Assembly: GCF_014334135.1 (NCBI RefSeq)
Contig: NZ_CP060497.1
Span: 3,596,001-3,660,000 of the forward strand
Direction of reading: 5' to 3'
Length of the DNA: 64,000 bases
Source: Olivibacter sp. SDN3
Lineage (GTDB): Bacteria > Bacteroidota > Bacteroidia > Sphingobacteriales > Sphingobacteriaceae
The notes beneath the pieces were generated by a model. The model was not told the DNA's origin. It made no database searches and worked only from the letters and a program-made list of their open reading frames with translations. The position numbers and the translations under genes are program-made. Shown here in pieces: positions 50,282 through 59,870 of this stretch (positions are counted from its first letter, which is position 1; each line of letters opens with the position of its first letter).

Positions 50282-50441
50282 CGGCACCTTTTCTGACGCC
50301 GTTGACGCGAGACAGCAGATAATATCCACAGCTACGACAGATGTGTTATATTTGCACGTCGAAGTAGATGTGGGGCTGCTGTAATTCCGTGTCAACGTCA
50401 GGCGTCAGAAACCAAATGGTGCCACGGTTTGCAGTCCCACA
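50282..50441 (+). promoter_or_regulatory. Structured leader and inverted arms upstream of susC
   Basis: Left arm 50283-50315 and right arm 50380-50422 are imperfect inverted repeats (GGCACC, then TTTCTGACGCC, GTTGAC and ACAGCAG, with small insertions on one side). The promoter box at 50347 lies between them. Downstream of the box the RNA can form an 11-bp stem, TGTGGGGCTGC (50369-50379) with GCAGTCCCACA (50431-50441). An inner 5-bp stem CCGTG / CACGG is also possible. It does not match a riboswitch family known to me. The rest of 50102-50634 has no gene. Confidence 0.55.
50347..50354 (+). promoter_or_regulatory. Candidate -7 promoter box for the susC operon
   Basis: TATATTTG matches TAnnTTTG. 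Transcription would start near 50361, giving a leader of about 270 nt before the first ATG at 50635. No clear -33 element is seen. Confidence 0.45.
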
Positions 50442-50634
50442 TTACTGTTTCTGCACCCAGTACGACTCGTATTAACTATACGAGCAAATGACAACAAAAC
50501 CTAAACACACAAACGAATTAATTATCACTGCGCCAGAGTAGTTTTAGATTACCCTTTTCCAATCTTCGGCAGAGGCGCCCTGTTGTAGATTTTTCAATCA
50601 ACTATTTGCATGAACAATCTAAATCATTACAACA

Positions 50635-53600
50635 ATGAAGCTTTTTACAAGCTACATCAGGGAGCTTTTTGCCCGAAAATTCAAACGATCAGTAGTTATA
50701 AATACAACATCGGAACGGTTTTATCGGTTGCTAGATAATTACTATGTTAGTCAAAGGCCAAACCCTTCAAGCTCCACGTCGAAACTTCTTCAGCGGGCTT
50801 CGAATAGTATTCGACATACCTTCGAGACAAGTTCGACCCTGCTTCGGGAATCCTTCGACACCTGTTCGGGTCGGCTTCGACTCCGCTTCGACTGTTCTTC
50901 GGCTGCCACCCGAAGCCGACCCGAGCGCTACTCGAAGAACAGTCGAACAAATCACAACCATAAGTGGCAGTTAACCCGCTGCATTACCTCACTTCAGTCA
51001 AACGAAGTGCTTGGAACAGCAAAGTGTTTTTTGCACAAAATCCAGTACTTCCTATACAGATATACACGGTACCGGCAACCAACCTTGTTCGTACCCGCTT
51101 CGTCTGGAAAAGGATCAACTAAGTATCAACCTGCTATCAGTGAGCGTTTATACGATGTTTGTACCAATATATCCGCTCGGAGATACCTCATTGATACCTC
51201 GCTGAAGCATCAAGGCACAAAGGAGCTCAATAGAGGAAAGGCACTTCGTGTAGGAGCTTTTAAAAATTTTGCCCTAATCGGGCTCACAAGCTTGTTCTGT
51301 GTTTGTTTGGCCCACGCCCGGCAGCAGGAGCCACCGTACCGTTTGCACGGCACGGTAAGCTCCGCTGCCACCGGCGTGGCTTTGGAAGGGGCAACGGTGA
51401 AGATCTTGAACCGAAACGGTGTGATTACGGATGAACGGGGGGAATTCACCCTGAGCACACGTGACTCATCGGGTCATTTCTTTGTATCCTATCTGGGCTA
51501 TAAGGCGGCAAAGATTACATTTGATATAAACACGCTTGGACCTTTCCAAATACAACTTGAACCTGCCGATGATTTCCTGGAGGAAGTCGTCGTATCATCG
51601 GGTTATCAGGAAATCAATAAGGAACGGGCAACGGGCAGTTTTGAACAGGTGAACGAAGAGCTGCTCAACCGTAGGGTGAGCACCAATATCCTGGACAGAC
51701 TGGATGGCGTTACCAGTGGCACGCTCTTCAATACGCATGGTGCCCGCCAGCCCGGGCAGAGCGATCTGCAGATTCGGGGCCGAAGTACCCTGTTCGGTAA
51801 TGCCGATCCGCTGATCATTCTGGATAATTTCCCCTATGATGGGGATCTGGGCAGTATCAACCCCAATGACATCGAAAATATTTCCATTCTCAAGGATGCT
51901 TCTGCAGCCTCCATTTGGGGCGTGCGTGCAGGTAATGGCGTAATTGTACTGACCACGAAGAAAGGGAGTCTGAACGCCAAACCACAGATCAGTTTTAATG
52001 GCAACGTCACCATTGGCGAGAAGCCGGATATCTACCGTACGCCGCAGCTCTCTTCAGCGGAGTTCATTGAAGTGGAGCGTGATCTTTTCGACCGTGGCCA
52101 TTACAACGCCACGATTAACAATGGTTATGCGGCCATATCTCCGGTTGTACAGCTGTTGCTGGATGAAAGGGAGGGAGTGTTATCTATTGAGGAGCTAAAT
52201 AGCCGTTTGGATGCACTTGGAAGCATGGATGCGCGCGATGATATTCGTCGATACTTCCAAAGGACTTCCGTCAACCAGCAGTACCAATTGAATATCCGGG
52301 GAGGTGGCCCCCAACAAAAATACTATTTATCAGCGGGCTACGATAGCAACCGGCCGGATGATGTAACGGAATCTTATAACCGTTTTACGCTTAATGCTAC
52401 GCATAGCTATGGTTTTTTGAATAACAGACTGGAATTTACCACCGGCTTGTTCTTTACAAAAAGTGCGGATAAGCAACAGGGCGTGCCCTACAATAATGCC
52501 ACTTATCCCTATCAATTGTTGGCTGATGAACGGGGGAATCCCCTGGCTGTTCCGAATACACTTCGCCTGAACTATGTGGATACGGTGGGGCAGGGGCGCC
52601 TGCTCAACTGGGATTATAGGCCACTGGAAGAGCTAAGGAGCGGTGCAACGCAGGTCTTTAATAATTTTACCAACCTGCGTATACAGGGTGCAATGCGTTA
52701 TGAAATGCTTCCGGGCCTGAATGCGCACCTACAGTATGTGCATGAACGCGGGATGCGGGAACTCGAAACGCATCAGGCACAGCATTCTTATTATACTCGA
52801 AACCTTATCAATACCTACACCCAGATCGACGCGGCTACGGGTGCTGTTTTCCATGCCGTACCCATGGGGGATGTCCTCAACACGCGTACCACTACCTCAA
52901 CGCTACATAACGGGCGCTTACAGCTGAACTTTGACCGACAGCTGGGCAACGACCACCACATCAATGCCGTAGCGGGTTATGAGATCAAGGACTATTCGGT
53001 AGCTATCAGCTCTATAGGGCTGTACGGCTACGATCCGGAAACGGCTACCAATAACAATGCTGCGGTGAATTACACCGCGCAATATCCCATTTACTACAGC
53101 AACGGTACGGGCCGTATACCCACCAATACCGGGCGCAGCGGAACGGTGGATCGTTATACTTCTTATTTTACCAATGTGATCTACACGCTGAAAGACCGCT
53201 ATATTATTTCGGGAAGTGCAAGGAAGGATGCTTCCAACCTTTTCGGCGTGAAATCCAATCAACGGGGTGTGCCGTTGTGGTCTGCGGGTGCGGCATGGGT
53301 GTTGAGTGCGGAAGACTTTTATAAGTTTGATCTCCTGTCGCTATTGAAACTGCGCGCCACCTATGGCTATAATGGTAACGTGAACAAGTCAGTTTCGGCC
53401 TATTTGACTGCGCAAACAGGCCGTTGGGCACATAACTGGAATGTTCCATATTATGAAATCACCAACCCGCCGAACGAAGCCCTCCGTTGGGAGAAAATAC
53501 GTAATGTAAACCTAGGTTTGGATTTTGTGCTGAAGGGAGATGTCATTAGGGCTAGTGTGGAAATTTGGTCGAAAAAAGGTGAGGATCTGATAGGTAGTAG

Positions 53601-54459
53601 CCCCATAGCACCACAGACGGGAGTCACGATGTTTACGGGTAATACGGCTTCGACATCCAGCAAAGGTTGGGAGGTTAACCTGACATCTGCAAACTTGGAT
53701 CGTAATTTTAGATGGTCAACAACCTATATTTTCAATATGGCTAAAGATGAGGTAATTAAATACCTTGTGGCAAATGGTTCGAATTATAATGTCGTAAACG
53801 GTAATTATGACAACCCCTTAGAAGGCTATCCGCAGTTCTCCATATTTAGTTTTCGCTGGGATGGTTTGGATGCTTTGGGTAATCCATGGGGTTCTGTTTC
53901 CGGAGAACGGACGGATAATTATTCGGCAATTACAAATTCGCTGAATAGAGACGACTTGGTTTTTAACGGTTCTGCCGTACCCACAGTTTTTGGTAGTCTT
54001 CGTAATGATTTCAGCTATCGCCGACTTAGCCTTTCTATTAATCTAGTATACAAGATGGGACATTTTTTTCGGAGACCGAGTTTAAATAATGTAAGTCTGT
54101 ATGCGGGTGATTTTCAACAGGCTGATTACGGAAGCCGTTGGCAGAAACCGGGAGATGAGATGACCACTAACGTTCCTGCACTCGCTTATCCCGCAAATAT
54201 GCTGCGGGAGAACTTCTATACATATGCGGACGTACTGGTAGAAAGAGGCGATCTGATCCGTTTGCAAGATGTGCAGTTAAATTTAAATTTAGGTCGAACT
54301 GCTTTGCATAATGTTGGCTTCCGTAATCTAAATATCTATGCTTATGTGAATAATGTGGGGGTTTTCTGGGCAGGGAACAAGAAGGGCATTGATCCGGATT
54401 TTCCCTTTGGTATACCTGCACCTAGAACTTATGCTTTTGGTATAAAAGCCGATTTTTAA
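50635..54459 (+). CDS. SusC/RagA family TonB-linked outer-membrane protein
   Basis: A 1274-residue open frame. The recognised SusC part starts at a signal peptide near residue 208 (FALIGLTSLFCVCLAHARQQ). A carboxypeptidase-regulatory-like beta-sandwich (about 232-305; GVALEGATV, VITDERGEFTL), a plug (EEVVVSSGY; ATGSFEQVNEE) and a 22-strand barrel ending TYAFGIKADF follow. The first 205 residues are Ser/Arg-rich and atypical. No in-frame ATG, GTG or TTG lies just before the signal peptide, so the true start is unclear. It pairs with the SusD gene 12 nt downstream to import an oligomer. Confidence 0.9.
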   Translation: MKLFTSYIRELFARKFKRSVVINTTSERFYRLLDNYYVSQRPNPSSSTSKLLQRASNSIRHTFETSSTLLRESFDTCSGRLRLRFDCSSAATRSRPERYSKNSRTNHNHKWQLTRCITSLQSNEVLGTAKCFLHKIQYFLYRYTRYRQPTLFVPASSGKGSTKYQPAISERLYDVCTNISARRYLIDTSLKHQGTKELNRGKALRVGAFKNFALIGLTSLFCVCLAHARQQEPPYRLHGTVSSAATGVALEGATVKILNRNGVITDERGEFTLSTRDSSGHFFVSYLGYKAAKITFDINTLGPFQIQLEPADDFLEEVVVSSGYQEINKERATGSFEQVNEELLNRRVSTNILDRLDGVTSGTLFNTHGARQPGQSDLQIRGRSTLFGNADPLIILDNFPYDGDLGSINPNDIENISILKDASAASIWGVRAGNGVIVLTTKKGSLNAKPQISFNGNVTIGEKPDIYRTPQLSSAEFIEVERDLFDRGHYNATINNGYAAISPVVQLLLDEREGVLSIEELNSRLDALGSMDARDDIRRYFQRTSVNQQYQLNIRGGGPQQKYYLSAGYDSNRPDDVTESYNRFTLNATHSYGFLNNRLEFTTGLFFTKSADKQQGVPYNNATYPYQLLADERGNPLAVPNTLRLNYVDTVGQGRLLNWDYRPLEELRSGATQVFNNFTNLRIQGAMRYEMLPGLNAHLQYVHERGMRELETHQAQHSYYTRNLINTYTQIDAATGAVFHAVPMGDVLNTRTTTSTLHNGRLQLNFDRQLGNDHHINAVAGYEIKDYSVAISSIGLYGYDPETATNNNAAVNYTAQYPIYYSNGTGRIPTNTGRSGTVDRYTSYFTNVIYTLKDRYIISGSARKDASNLFGVKSNQRGVPLWSAGAAWVLSAEDFYKFDLLSLLKLRATYGYNGNVNKSVSAYLTAQTGRWAHNWNVPYYEITNPPNEALRWEKIRNVNLGLDFVLKGDVIRASVEIWSKKGEDLIGSSPIAPQTGVTMFTGNTASTSSKGWEVNLTSANLDRNFRWSTTYIFNMAKDEVIKYLVANGSNYNVVNGNYDNPLEGYPQFSIFSFRWDGLDALGNPWGSVSGERTDNYSAITNSLNRDDLVFNGSAVPTVFGSLRNDFSYRRLSLSINLVYKMGHFFRRPSLNNVSLYAGDFQQADYGSRWQKPGDEMTTNVPALAYPANMLRENFYTYADVLVERGDLIRLQDVQLNLNLGRTALHNVGFRNLNIYAYVNNVGVFWAGNKKGIDPDFPFGIPAPRTYAFGIKADF
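50864..50947 (+). repeat. Interleaved inverted repeats in the susC 5' region
   Basis: Arm A GTTCGGGTCGGCTTCG (50864-50879) pairs with A' (50911-50926) over 16 bp with one wobble. Arm B TTCGACTGTTCTTCG (50887-50901) pairs perfectly over 15 bp with B' (50933-50947). The order A-B-A'-B' allows a pseudoknot or two mutually exclusive hairpins, each with a 31-nt loop. The surrounding 50760-50950 is dense in TTCGA-type pentamers. Confidence 0.8.
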
Positions 54460-54471
54460 AACAATACAAAT

Positions 54472-55881
54472 ATGAAAATCACTATAGAAAAAAGAAAGAC
54501 GAGTTTTGTGTTCATCTGCCTGTGTGTCACTTTATGTTTTAATAGCTGCCAAAGTGAATTTTTGGACGCTAAACCCAGTACGGATATTGTTCAACCTTCT
54601 TCTTTACAGGACCTGTACCGCTTGTTGGATAATGAGCGAATAATTAATATGACACCGGCACTTCCACAAGCGTCTGCGGACGAATATTTTATTCATAATG
54701 AAGCGGTTCTCAACGCTTTGTTTTCGGCTACACAACGCAATGCATATACGTGGGAAATAGATCTCTTTGGGGGGGAAGTGGATATTGCAGATTGGAATCA
54801 GCCTTATCAGGCAATCTTTTATGCGAACAGCGTTTTAGATGCACTCGAGTTAATGCATGAACGGGAGTCTACGGATGGACAACGTATTCGAGGATGGGCC
54901 CTTTTTATCCGGGCTTATGCGATGTATTCACTGGTTTCAAATTTTGCACCACTGTATGATGAATCTACTTCATCGGAAGATTTGGGTATACCCATACAGC
55001 TGAAAAGTAGTATCGATGAGTTGGTACAGCGAGCAACCGTAGCGGATACTTATCAACAGATTTTTTCTGATCTGAACGAAGCGGAGCCCTTAATTTGGAC
55101 TGATATTCCAACGATGAACCGTAACCGTCCTTCGCAAGTGGCTGTTCACGCATTACGCGCTCGAATCTACCTCAGTATGCGTCAATACGAATCTGCTGAA
55201 TATTACGCCGATAAATGTTGGTCAATGTATAGCGACCTGATTGACTACAATACAATTGATACGGTAACAGTTACGCCATTTACCTATAATAGTGCGGAGA
55301 TAATTTATCACACGCGGCAAGTAAATGTCTATTCAACAACTACGGGTTACGGCGATATAATGGCAGGTTACATAGGGGTAGATACTTCGTTGATAGATCT
55401 TTATAGTACAGATGATCTTCGATTACCCATATTTTTCGAAACGGGCAACAACGGTTACCAAACTGTTAAGCGAGGATATGTGGGTGGGGGAAGTTACCCT
55501 TTTACAGGTCTGAGCACCGGTGAGGTTCTTCTAGTAAAAGCAGAGTGTGCAGCTAGGAGAGGTGACGTTGATGTAGCACAGGAATGTTTAAATGAGCTGC
55601 TTGTTAATCGTTATGTTTCGGGTTCATTTGCACCATTCGTGTTACCTAATCAACAGGATGCACTGAAAATGGTATTGTACGAACGGCGTAAAGAATTGGT
55701 ATGGAGGGGGCTAAGATGGTCTGATATTAAAAGACTAAATAAAGAAGGCGCAGCAATTACTATAGAACGAAGGCTGGAAGGCCAAACATTTTCTTTGCCA
55801 CCAAATAGTCCGAAATATATTTTTCCTATTCCCGACGATGAAATTGCGTTGAGCGGAATTGCCCAGAATGACAGATTTTAA
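54472..55881 (+). CDS. RagB/SusD family lipoprotein
   Basis: A 469-residue surface lipoprotein. Its signal ends with FNSC (lipobox, about residues 23-26), then EFLDAKPSTD, the usual SusD opening. Tetratricopeptide-like helices follow (RIRGWALFIRAYAMYSLVSNFAPLYD). The C-terminal half has LLVKAECAARRGDVDVAQECLNELL and LYERRKELVWRGLRWSDIKRLNK, then FPIPDDEI, all standard. It forms the lid of the SusC channel. It follows susC by 12 nt. Confidence 0.95.
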   Translation: MKITIEKRKTSFVFICLCVTLCFNSCQSEFLDAKPSTDIVQPSSLQDLYRLLDNERIINMTPALPQASADEYFIHNEAVLNALFSATQRNAYTWEIDLFGGEVDIADWNQPYQAIFYANSVLDALELMHERESTDGQRIRGWALFIRAYAMYSLVSNFAPLYDESTSSEDLGIPIQLKSSIDELVQRATVADTYQQIFSDLNEAEPLIWTDIPTMNRNRPSQVAVHALRARIYLSMRQYESAEYYADKCWSMYSDLIDYNTIDTVTVTPFTYNSAEIIYHTRQVNVYSTTTGYGDIMAGYIGVDTSLIDLYSTDDLRLPIFFETGNNGYQTVKRGYVGGGSYPFTGLSTGEVLLVKAECAARRGDVDVAQECLNELLVNRYVSGSFAPFVLPNQQDALKMVLYERRKELVWRGLRWSDIKRLNKEGAAITIERRLEGQTFSLPPNSPKYIFPIPDDEIALSGIAQNDRF

Positions 55882-55883
55882 CT

Positions 55884-57386
55884 ATGCTTATGAAATGGAA
55901 TAACTCGATAAAAATCCTGCTTTTAATTTTGATCCCTATACATACGATTGCTGGTAAAAGTACCGACGGGGGAGCGGAGGTAAAGATTTCTTTTGAACTG
56001 GATGAAAATACCACATATGGAAGAGATGGTTCCATGACGGTAACCGTCTTTAAAAAATATTTTCATGGAGCTCCGGAGCTTAACCATCAAATCCATACGG
56101 AATCATTTAGAGATGGTAAAGCGGTCTTTTTAATTGAATTGCCAGAACCTTCAGCCTATATGAAGTTTGAATGTTTAATTGGAAATTCACTTTTTTCTTT
56201 CAATAATATAAACGCTGTCTTTCTTGCCGAACCTGGAGATGAAATTCACATCATACTCACCGAAAAAGGTCCGAAAATTTCCGGACGTGGTAGTGAAAAA
56301 TATATAAGCCGCTTGCGGCTTATCCAGACATTGTACGAAAGTGATGATGATAAATTCAGTGAATTGGTCAATAAACGAAAATATGCTGAGCTGCTGCGAA
56401 GTCTAGACGATTATTTTTCAACTCGTGAAATCCAGCTGCTTAATTGCCTTGATAAATATCAGAGGTATATGCATTCATCTGTTTATGAAACAATGACTTA
56501 TGATTGTATAGGCTTTCTGCGTGGAAGAAAGATGGAGTGGATTGCTCAGTTGCTCAATAATGCAGACATAACCGCTCAGGAAAGAGATCTACTATCTGAC
56601 TATGTTTTTAAAATGCAGATGACAGAAATGGATACGCTTACATCGTATCAGCAACGGGCGTATTTTTATCTCAACTATTTGGTAGGATTAGCGTTTGTTG
56701 GCGAAGAGCTTGTTCAATTGGCTAATCAAAGAAGTTTTAAGAGTGAGTTAGCATTTAACGCTGTTTTTGAAAGAATAGTAAACACTTTCGATGGTGAATT
56801 ACGTGATAATATGATAATGGAACTGTTTGCCCAATTCGGTGCAAAACAGGACAGCTCTAATGACGTACTGGAAAAGGCACTTGCTATTGTGATCGATACA
56901 GAATGTTTGCGTGGCTTGAGTGCTTACAAGAAAAAAATGCAAAAGGGGGCTCCAATCTATCCATTTGTATTGTTGGATACAGCTGGCAATAGCTATAAGC
57001 CTAATGATTTTAAAGGCAAACGGGTGTTAATGGATTTTTGGTACAATGGATGCTTGGGTTGCATTGGTATGGCACAATCCTTACAATCGGTTAAGGATCA
57101 ATTCGTCGGTGACACCACGCTGGTTTTTGTAACCGTAAACGTAGATTTAAAAAGGGAAAGGTGGATTCAGGGTATCAGGTCCGGAAAATATACATCCCGT
57201 GGAGGAATTGATTTGCGGGTAAACGGATTTGGTTCAAAGAATCCTATGTTAAAATATTACGGATATAATTCATATCCTAGGTTGCTGATAATGAACGAAA
57301 AAGGTGAGATACTATCATCTAATCCTCCAAATCCAAGGAACAAGGCAGGTCGGGAAAGGCTTATCAGGCTACTCAAAGAGAATTAA
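55884..57386 (+). CDS. TlpA-like thioredoxin-fold protein
   Basis: A 500-residue exported protein with a signal peptide (to about residue 23). The first 350 residues are a Bacteroidota-type helical/beta region (DUF4369-like opening). The C-terminal thioredoxin domain begins PIYPFVLLDTAGNSYKPNDFKGK and has the redox site FWYNGCLGCIGMA (Cys-Leu-Gly-Cys), then a YPRLLIM strand with cis-proline. It starts 2 nt after the susD stop. Such proteins accompany SusCD systems and MauE-like partners in the envelope. Confidence 0.88.
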   Translation: MLMKWNNSIKILLLILIPIHTIAGKSTDGGAEVKISFELDENTTYGRDGSMTVTVFKKYFHGAPELNHQIHTESFRDGKAVFLIELPEPSAYMKFECLIGNSLFSFNNINAVFLAEPGDEIHIILTEKGPKISGRGSEKYISRLRLIQTLYESDDDKFSELVNKRKYAELLRSLDDYFSTREIQLLNCLDKYQRYMHSSVYETMTYDCIGFLRGRKMEWIAQLLNNADITAQERDLLSDYVFKMQMTEMDTLTSYQQRAYFYLNYLVGLAFVGEELVQLANQRSFKSELAFNAVFERIVNTFDGELRDNMIMELFAQFGAKQDSSNDVLEKALAIVIDTECLRGLSAYKKKMQKGAPIYPFVLLDTAGNSYKPNDFKGKRVLMDFWYNGCLGCIGMAQSLQSVKDQFVGDTTLVFVTVNVDLKRERWIQGIRSGKYTSRGGIDLRVNGFGSKNPMLKYYGYNSYPRLLIMNEKGEILSSNPPNPRNKAGRERLIRLLKEN

Positions 57387-57418
57387 TTCACGAGGAGCAA
57401 TTATCTGCTCCTCGTGAA
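57387..57418. terminator. Bidirectional hairpin terminator
   Basis: TTCACGAGGAGCA (57387-57399) and TGCTCCTCGTGAA (57406-57418) are a perfect 13-bp stem with a 6-nt loop, located at the stop of the TlpA-like gene and before the convergent DUF6520 gene. It can end both transcripts. Confidence 0.85.
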
Positions 57419-57446
57419 CAATAGTTGTATCTGTTGTATTTACAGA

Positions 57447-57761
57447 TTAATTAGGCGCGAACGTTCCCTCTTGCTCGATAGGCTCAATCCAATTATTTTG
57501 TAGGTAAGAATTGACTTGAGCGTCCGTATGGGTAGGTTGTATGGGAACATTCTCTGGTGAGGTGACCTCATACGCACATTCTTTTGTACTTGTCGCCAAG
57601 CAGTCACCATCAAGATCCATACGATCTGAATAATTAGGGCCATTATTGGTAAGAAATCTCCCTTGCTGGATTTCTTGATTTGTAAAAGCGCTTGCCGCAG
57701 CGCCAATTCCCACAACCGCCAAACCTAGGGCGATTTGGGATACTGTTTGTTTAATCTTCAT
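57447..57761 (-). CDS. DUF6520 family small exported protein
   Basis: A 104-residue protein with a signal peptide (MKIKQTVSQIALGLAVVGIG, ending near AASAF). A short mature chain follows with FTNQEIQ and two cysteines (DGDC and KECAY). Small DUF6520-type peptides are typical companions of MauE and SusCD/TlpA loci in Bacteroidota. The function is unknown. It starts 17 nt after the MauE gene on the same strand, and the two are probably co-transcribed. Confidence 0.7.
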   Translation of the reverse strand: MKIKQTVSQIALGLAVVGIGAAASAFTNQEIQQGRFLTNNGPNYSDRMDLDGDCLATSTKECAYEVTSPENVPIQPTHTDAQVNSYLQNNWIEPIEQEGTFAPN

Positions 57762-57778
57762 GATATTGTTGTTTTTTT

Positions 57779-58234
57779 TTAATGATTATTTTGATTGAGA
57801 TAGCTTGCATAACTACCTAATCCAATTAAAATTATATTGAATAGGAGATGTTCACCCCATCCCATGGATTCAATGACACCACCGCAATGGCACATGCGCT
57901 TTTCGGCGAAAGTCAGCATCAGGCTTAGATACAGCGTGAAGATGATCATCAATCCCGTCGCCATCCTTAATCCCCATCTACCGGTTCTTGGGATAATGAG
58001 CAACACGCTGATCAGGAGTTCAGTGAGTGGTACTCCCCAAGCTATCCAATCCGCAATTCCATTTACGTAGGGAATCCGCTCAATGCCTCTGCTGAATCGG
58101 CCTAAATGCTGAAGCTTATCAAAAGCAGTATAGCAGAAAATGAAAACAAATAATAATTTGATAAACAAAATAATATGTTGCTTTACTTTTACTGATAGTC
58201 TAATTGATTTTCTGTGTTTGATAAGCGTTTCCAT
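57779..58234 (-). CDS. MauE/DoxX family redox-associated membrane protein
   Basis: A 151-residue inner-membrane protein with four helices (about residues 20-38, 65-83, 90-110, 125-143). It has the cysteine motif CHCGG (about residues 114-118) followed by VIESMGWGEHLLFN, a hallmark of Bacteroidota MauE-like proteins. These are thought to pass electrons or thiols across the membrane. It precedes the DUF6520 peptide and faces the TlpA-like gene, which fits a shared thiol-redox role. Confidence 0.85.
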   Translation of the reverse strand: METLIKHRKSIRLSVKVKQHIILFIKLLFVFIFCYTAFDKLQHLGRFSRGIERIPYVNGIADWIAWGVPLTELLISVLLIIPRTGRWGLRMATGLMIIFTLYLSLMLTFAEKRMCHCGGVIESMGWGEHLLFNIILIGLGSYASYLNQNNH

Positions 58235-58943
58235 ATGCCCTTAATAAACGTGATGTCCAGTGAATTTTTTCTGATTTTGCCTTGGCGCCTGGCTGGCAGT
58301 ACCAATGGTTAGGTTTCTTAAACCCCACCATCTTTAGGGCGATGATACTAAATCAACACGGCCTACCCGTGAAAAGGGCAAACTTACGGCGGTATAACCA
58401 TCGGTGAGTAAAACGCAAAAAGGGGAGATGAAACAAAAGAGCAGAGCCTCTGTGAACAAACATAATGTAGACAAACATAGAGAGGTACTGCCTGAAAAAG
58501 GCAAGGAGAAAGGGACCGAATGTTTGGATCATCCAATTCCTGCTAATAGTTTCCTGTCTTTGTATCCACATGTTCATCAGCTTGTTCATGATACCTGCTT
58601 TTTGATTTTACCTACATAGCACTACACCTAGATAGGGCTACCCTTGTTTAATTATTCCTGGCGCTTATCGCTGCGCCTGGCGTCCCTTGCTACCGATCCG
58701 CTGCAATCGTTGCCAGCACCTGCGGTTTGTGCATGCAGCAGGAGTTACACTTATGGGGCTCCATACTGTTAGCTTCGGTAGCTTCTTCCCGCAGGGGAAC
58801 CACGGTATGCTCTAAGGTGCTCCCCGGGTCATATCTTTTACAAAAACTAAGGTATAGCGCTTTAGACTTGGAGAAAGTTAGGAAGAGAACAGTTTTGGGT
58901 TGTTTGGCAAACAAGTTGCTGTTAGCTATGCAACAGTGATAGC
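58235..58943. other. Long gap without a firm gene
   Basis: Open frames exist on the minus strand at 58690-58914 (ends HKCNSCCMHKPQVLATIAADR, which could be a small Cys-rich peptide) and 58353-58589. Neither has a clear family, and I do not support them as genes. The region probably also carries promoter DNA for the MauE gene. Confidence 0.35.
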
Positions 58944-59639
58944 CTAGCTTGTGCCAGTTTTCACTTTTTTATAAAGTTGATTATAGGTTGCCCGGTTGAT
59001 GTTGAGGTAATCGGCCAGTAACTCTTGTTTAACAGTATAGTCTATACCCGGATATTCATCCAGCAAATGGCTAATACGTGCAGCAGCAGAATAACTTTGG
59101 ACGATACGGCCTTTTGCAAGTCGGTGCCGGTATAGGCCATAAAGGCGGAGTAATAGCGGTTGGAACTCGGGATAATCGGCAAGTAAACCCTTCAGACGGT
59201 GATAGGGTAGGCTTAATAATACGCTGTCATCCCAAAGACAAATACTTTCTTGAAGATCTTTCTCCTCATAAAAGCTTGCAGGTTGGAAGAAGATATCGCC
59301 TTTTTTCCATAACAATAGCGGTCTTTCTTTGTCTTGAAGTTCGTCGTATGTGGCACTACATGCTACCCCACGCACGAGATACCATAAATGACCGTCATAG
59401 TAATTATCATTTTCCTGCTCAAGGAAGCTGCTTTTGGGTTGCTTCACTAACCTGACCTCCTTATGCAGTCTTTCGATAAGTGCATCGGGTACGGCTACTA
59501 GCTGATGAAGCTGTTTCGTTGCTACTTGTATGTATTTTAACTTCTCCTGCATAAGCGGATATGTTGTTTTTATTATGCCTTCGATAGCGGGACAGCGACT
59601 AGCGAATTCCCGCCAACATATGTAGTCAATTTTGGCCAT
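58944..59639 (-). CDS. Crp/Fnr family transcriptional regulator
   Basis: A 231-residue regulator of the Bacteroidota Crp type. The sensory barrel (about 50-150) has HLWYLVRGVACSATYDEL and WKKGDIFFQPASFYEEKDLQ. The C-terminal DNA-binding end is VKQELLADYLNINRATYNQLYKKV (about 205-228). Cyclic nucleotide-binding residues are not conserved. Nothing adjacent suggests the target. Confidence 0.85.
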   Translation of the reverse strand: MAKIDYICWREFASRCPAIEGIIKTTYPLMQEKLKYIQVATKQLHQLVAVPDALIERLHKEVRLVKQPKSSFLEQENDNYYDGHLWYLVRGVACSATYDELQDKERPLLLWKKGDIFFQPASFYEEKDLQESICLWDDSVLLSLPYHRLKGLLADYPEFQPLLLRLYGLYRHRLAKGRIVQSYSAAARISHLLDEYPGIDYTVKQELLADYLNINRATYNQLYKKVKTGTS

Positions 59640-59870
59640 TTGACTTCGAATATGTAGAATCGCCCACTATCCACCAAAAAAAAGAACCAACGACACGCAT
59701 TCGACTATGAACGACCATTTTTTTAACATTATAACGATCTATCCGTAAAAATACCCGTTTCCACGTGAGCTCTTCATATCGAGCTATGAGACAAAATTAA
59801 AATTAAGGTCTACCCCGCATGGTGAGGTAATCATAATCGCCGCGGCGGGTAATCATTATTTTGTTTTGCC

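Noticed and set aside
50747-50961. Minus-strand open frames antisense to the susC 5' region
   Set aside because: The TTCGA-rich sequence lacks stop codons in several frames by composition, so these frames are expected shadows.
58690-58914. Small cysteine-rich protein on the minus strand
   Set aside because: No recognisable family, no signal and weak coding character; kept only as a note in the gap.
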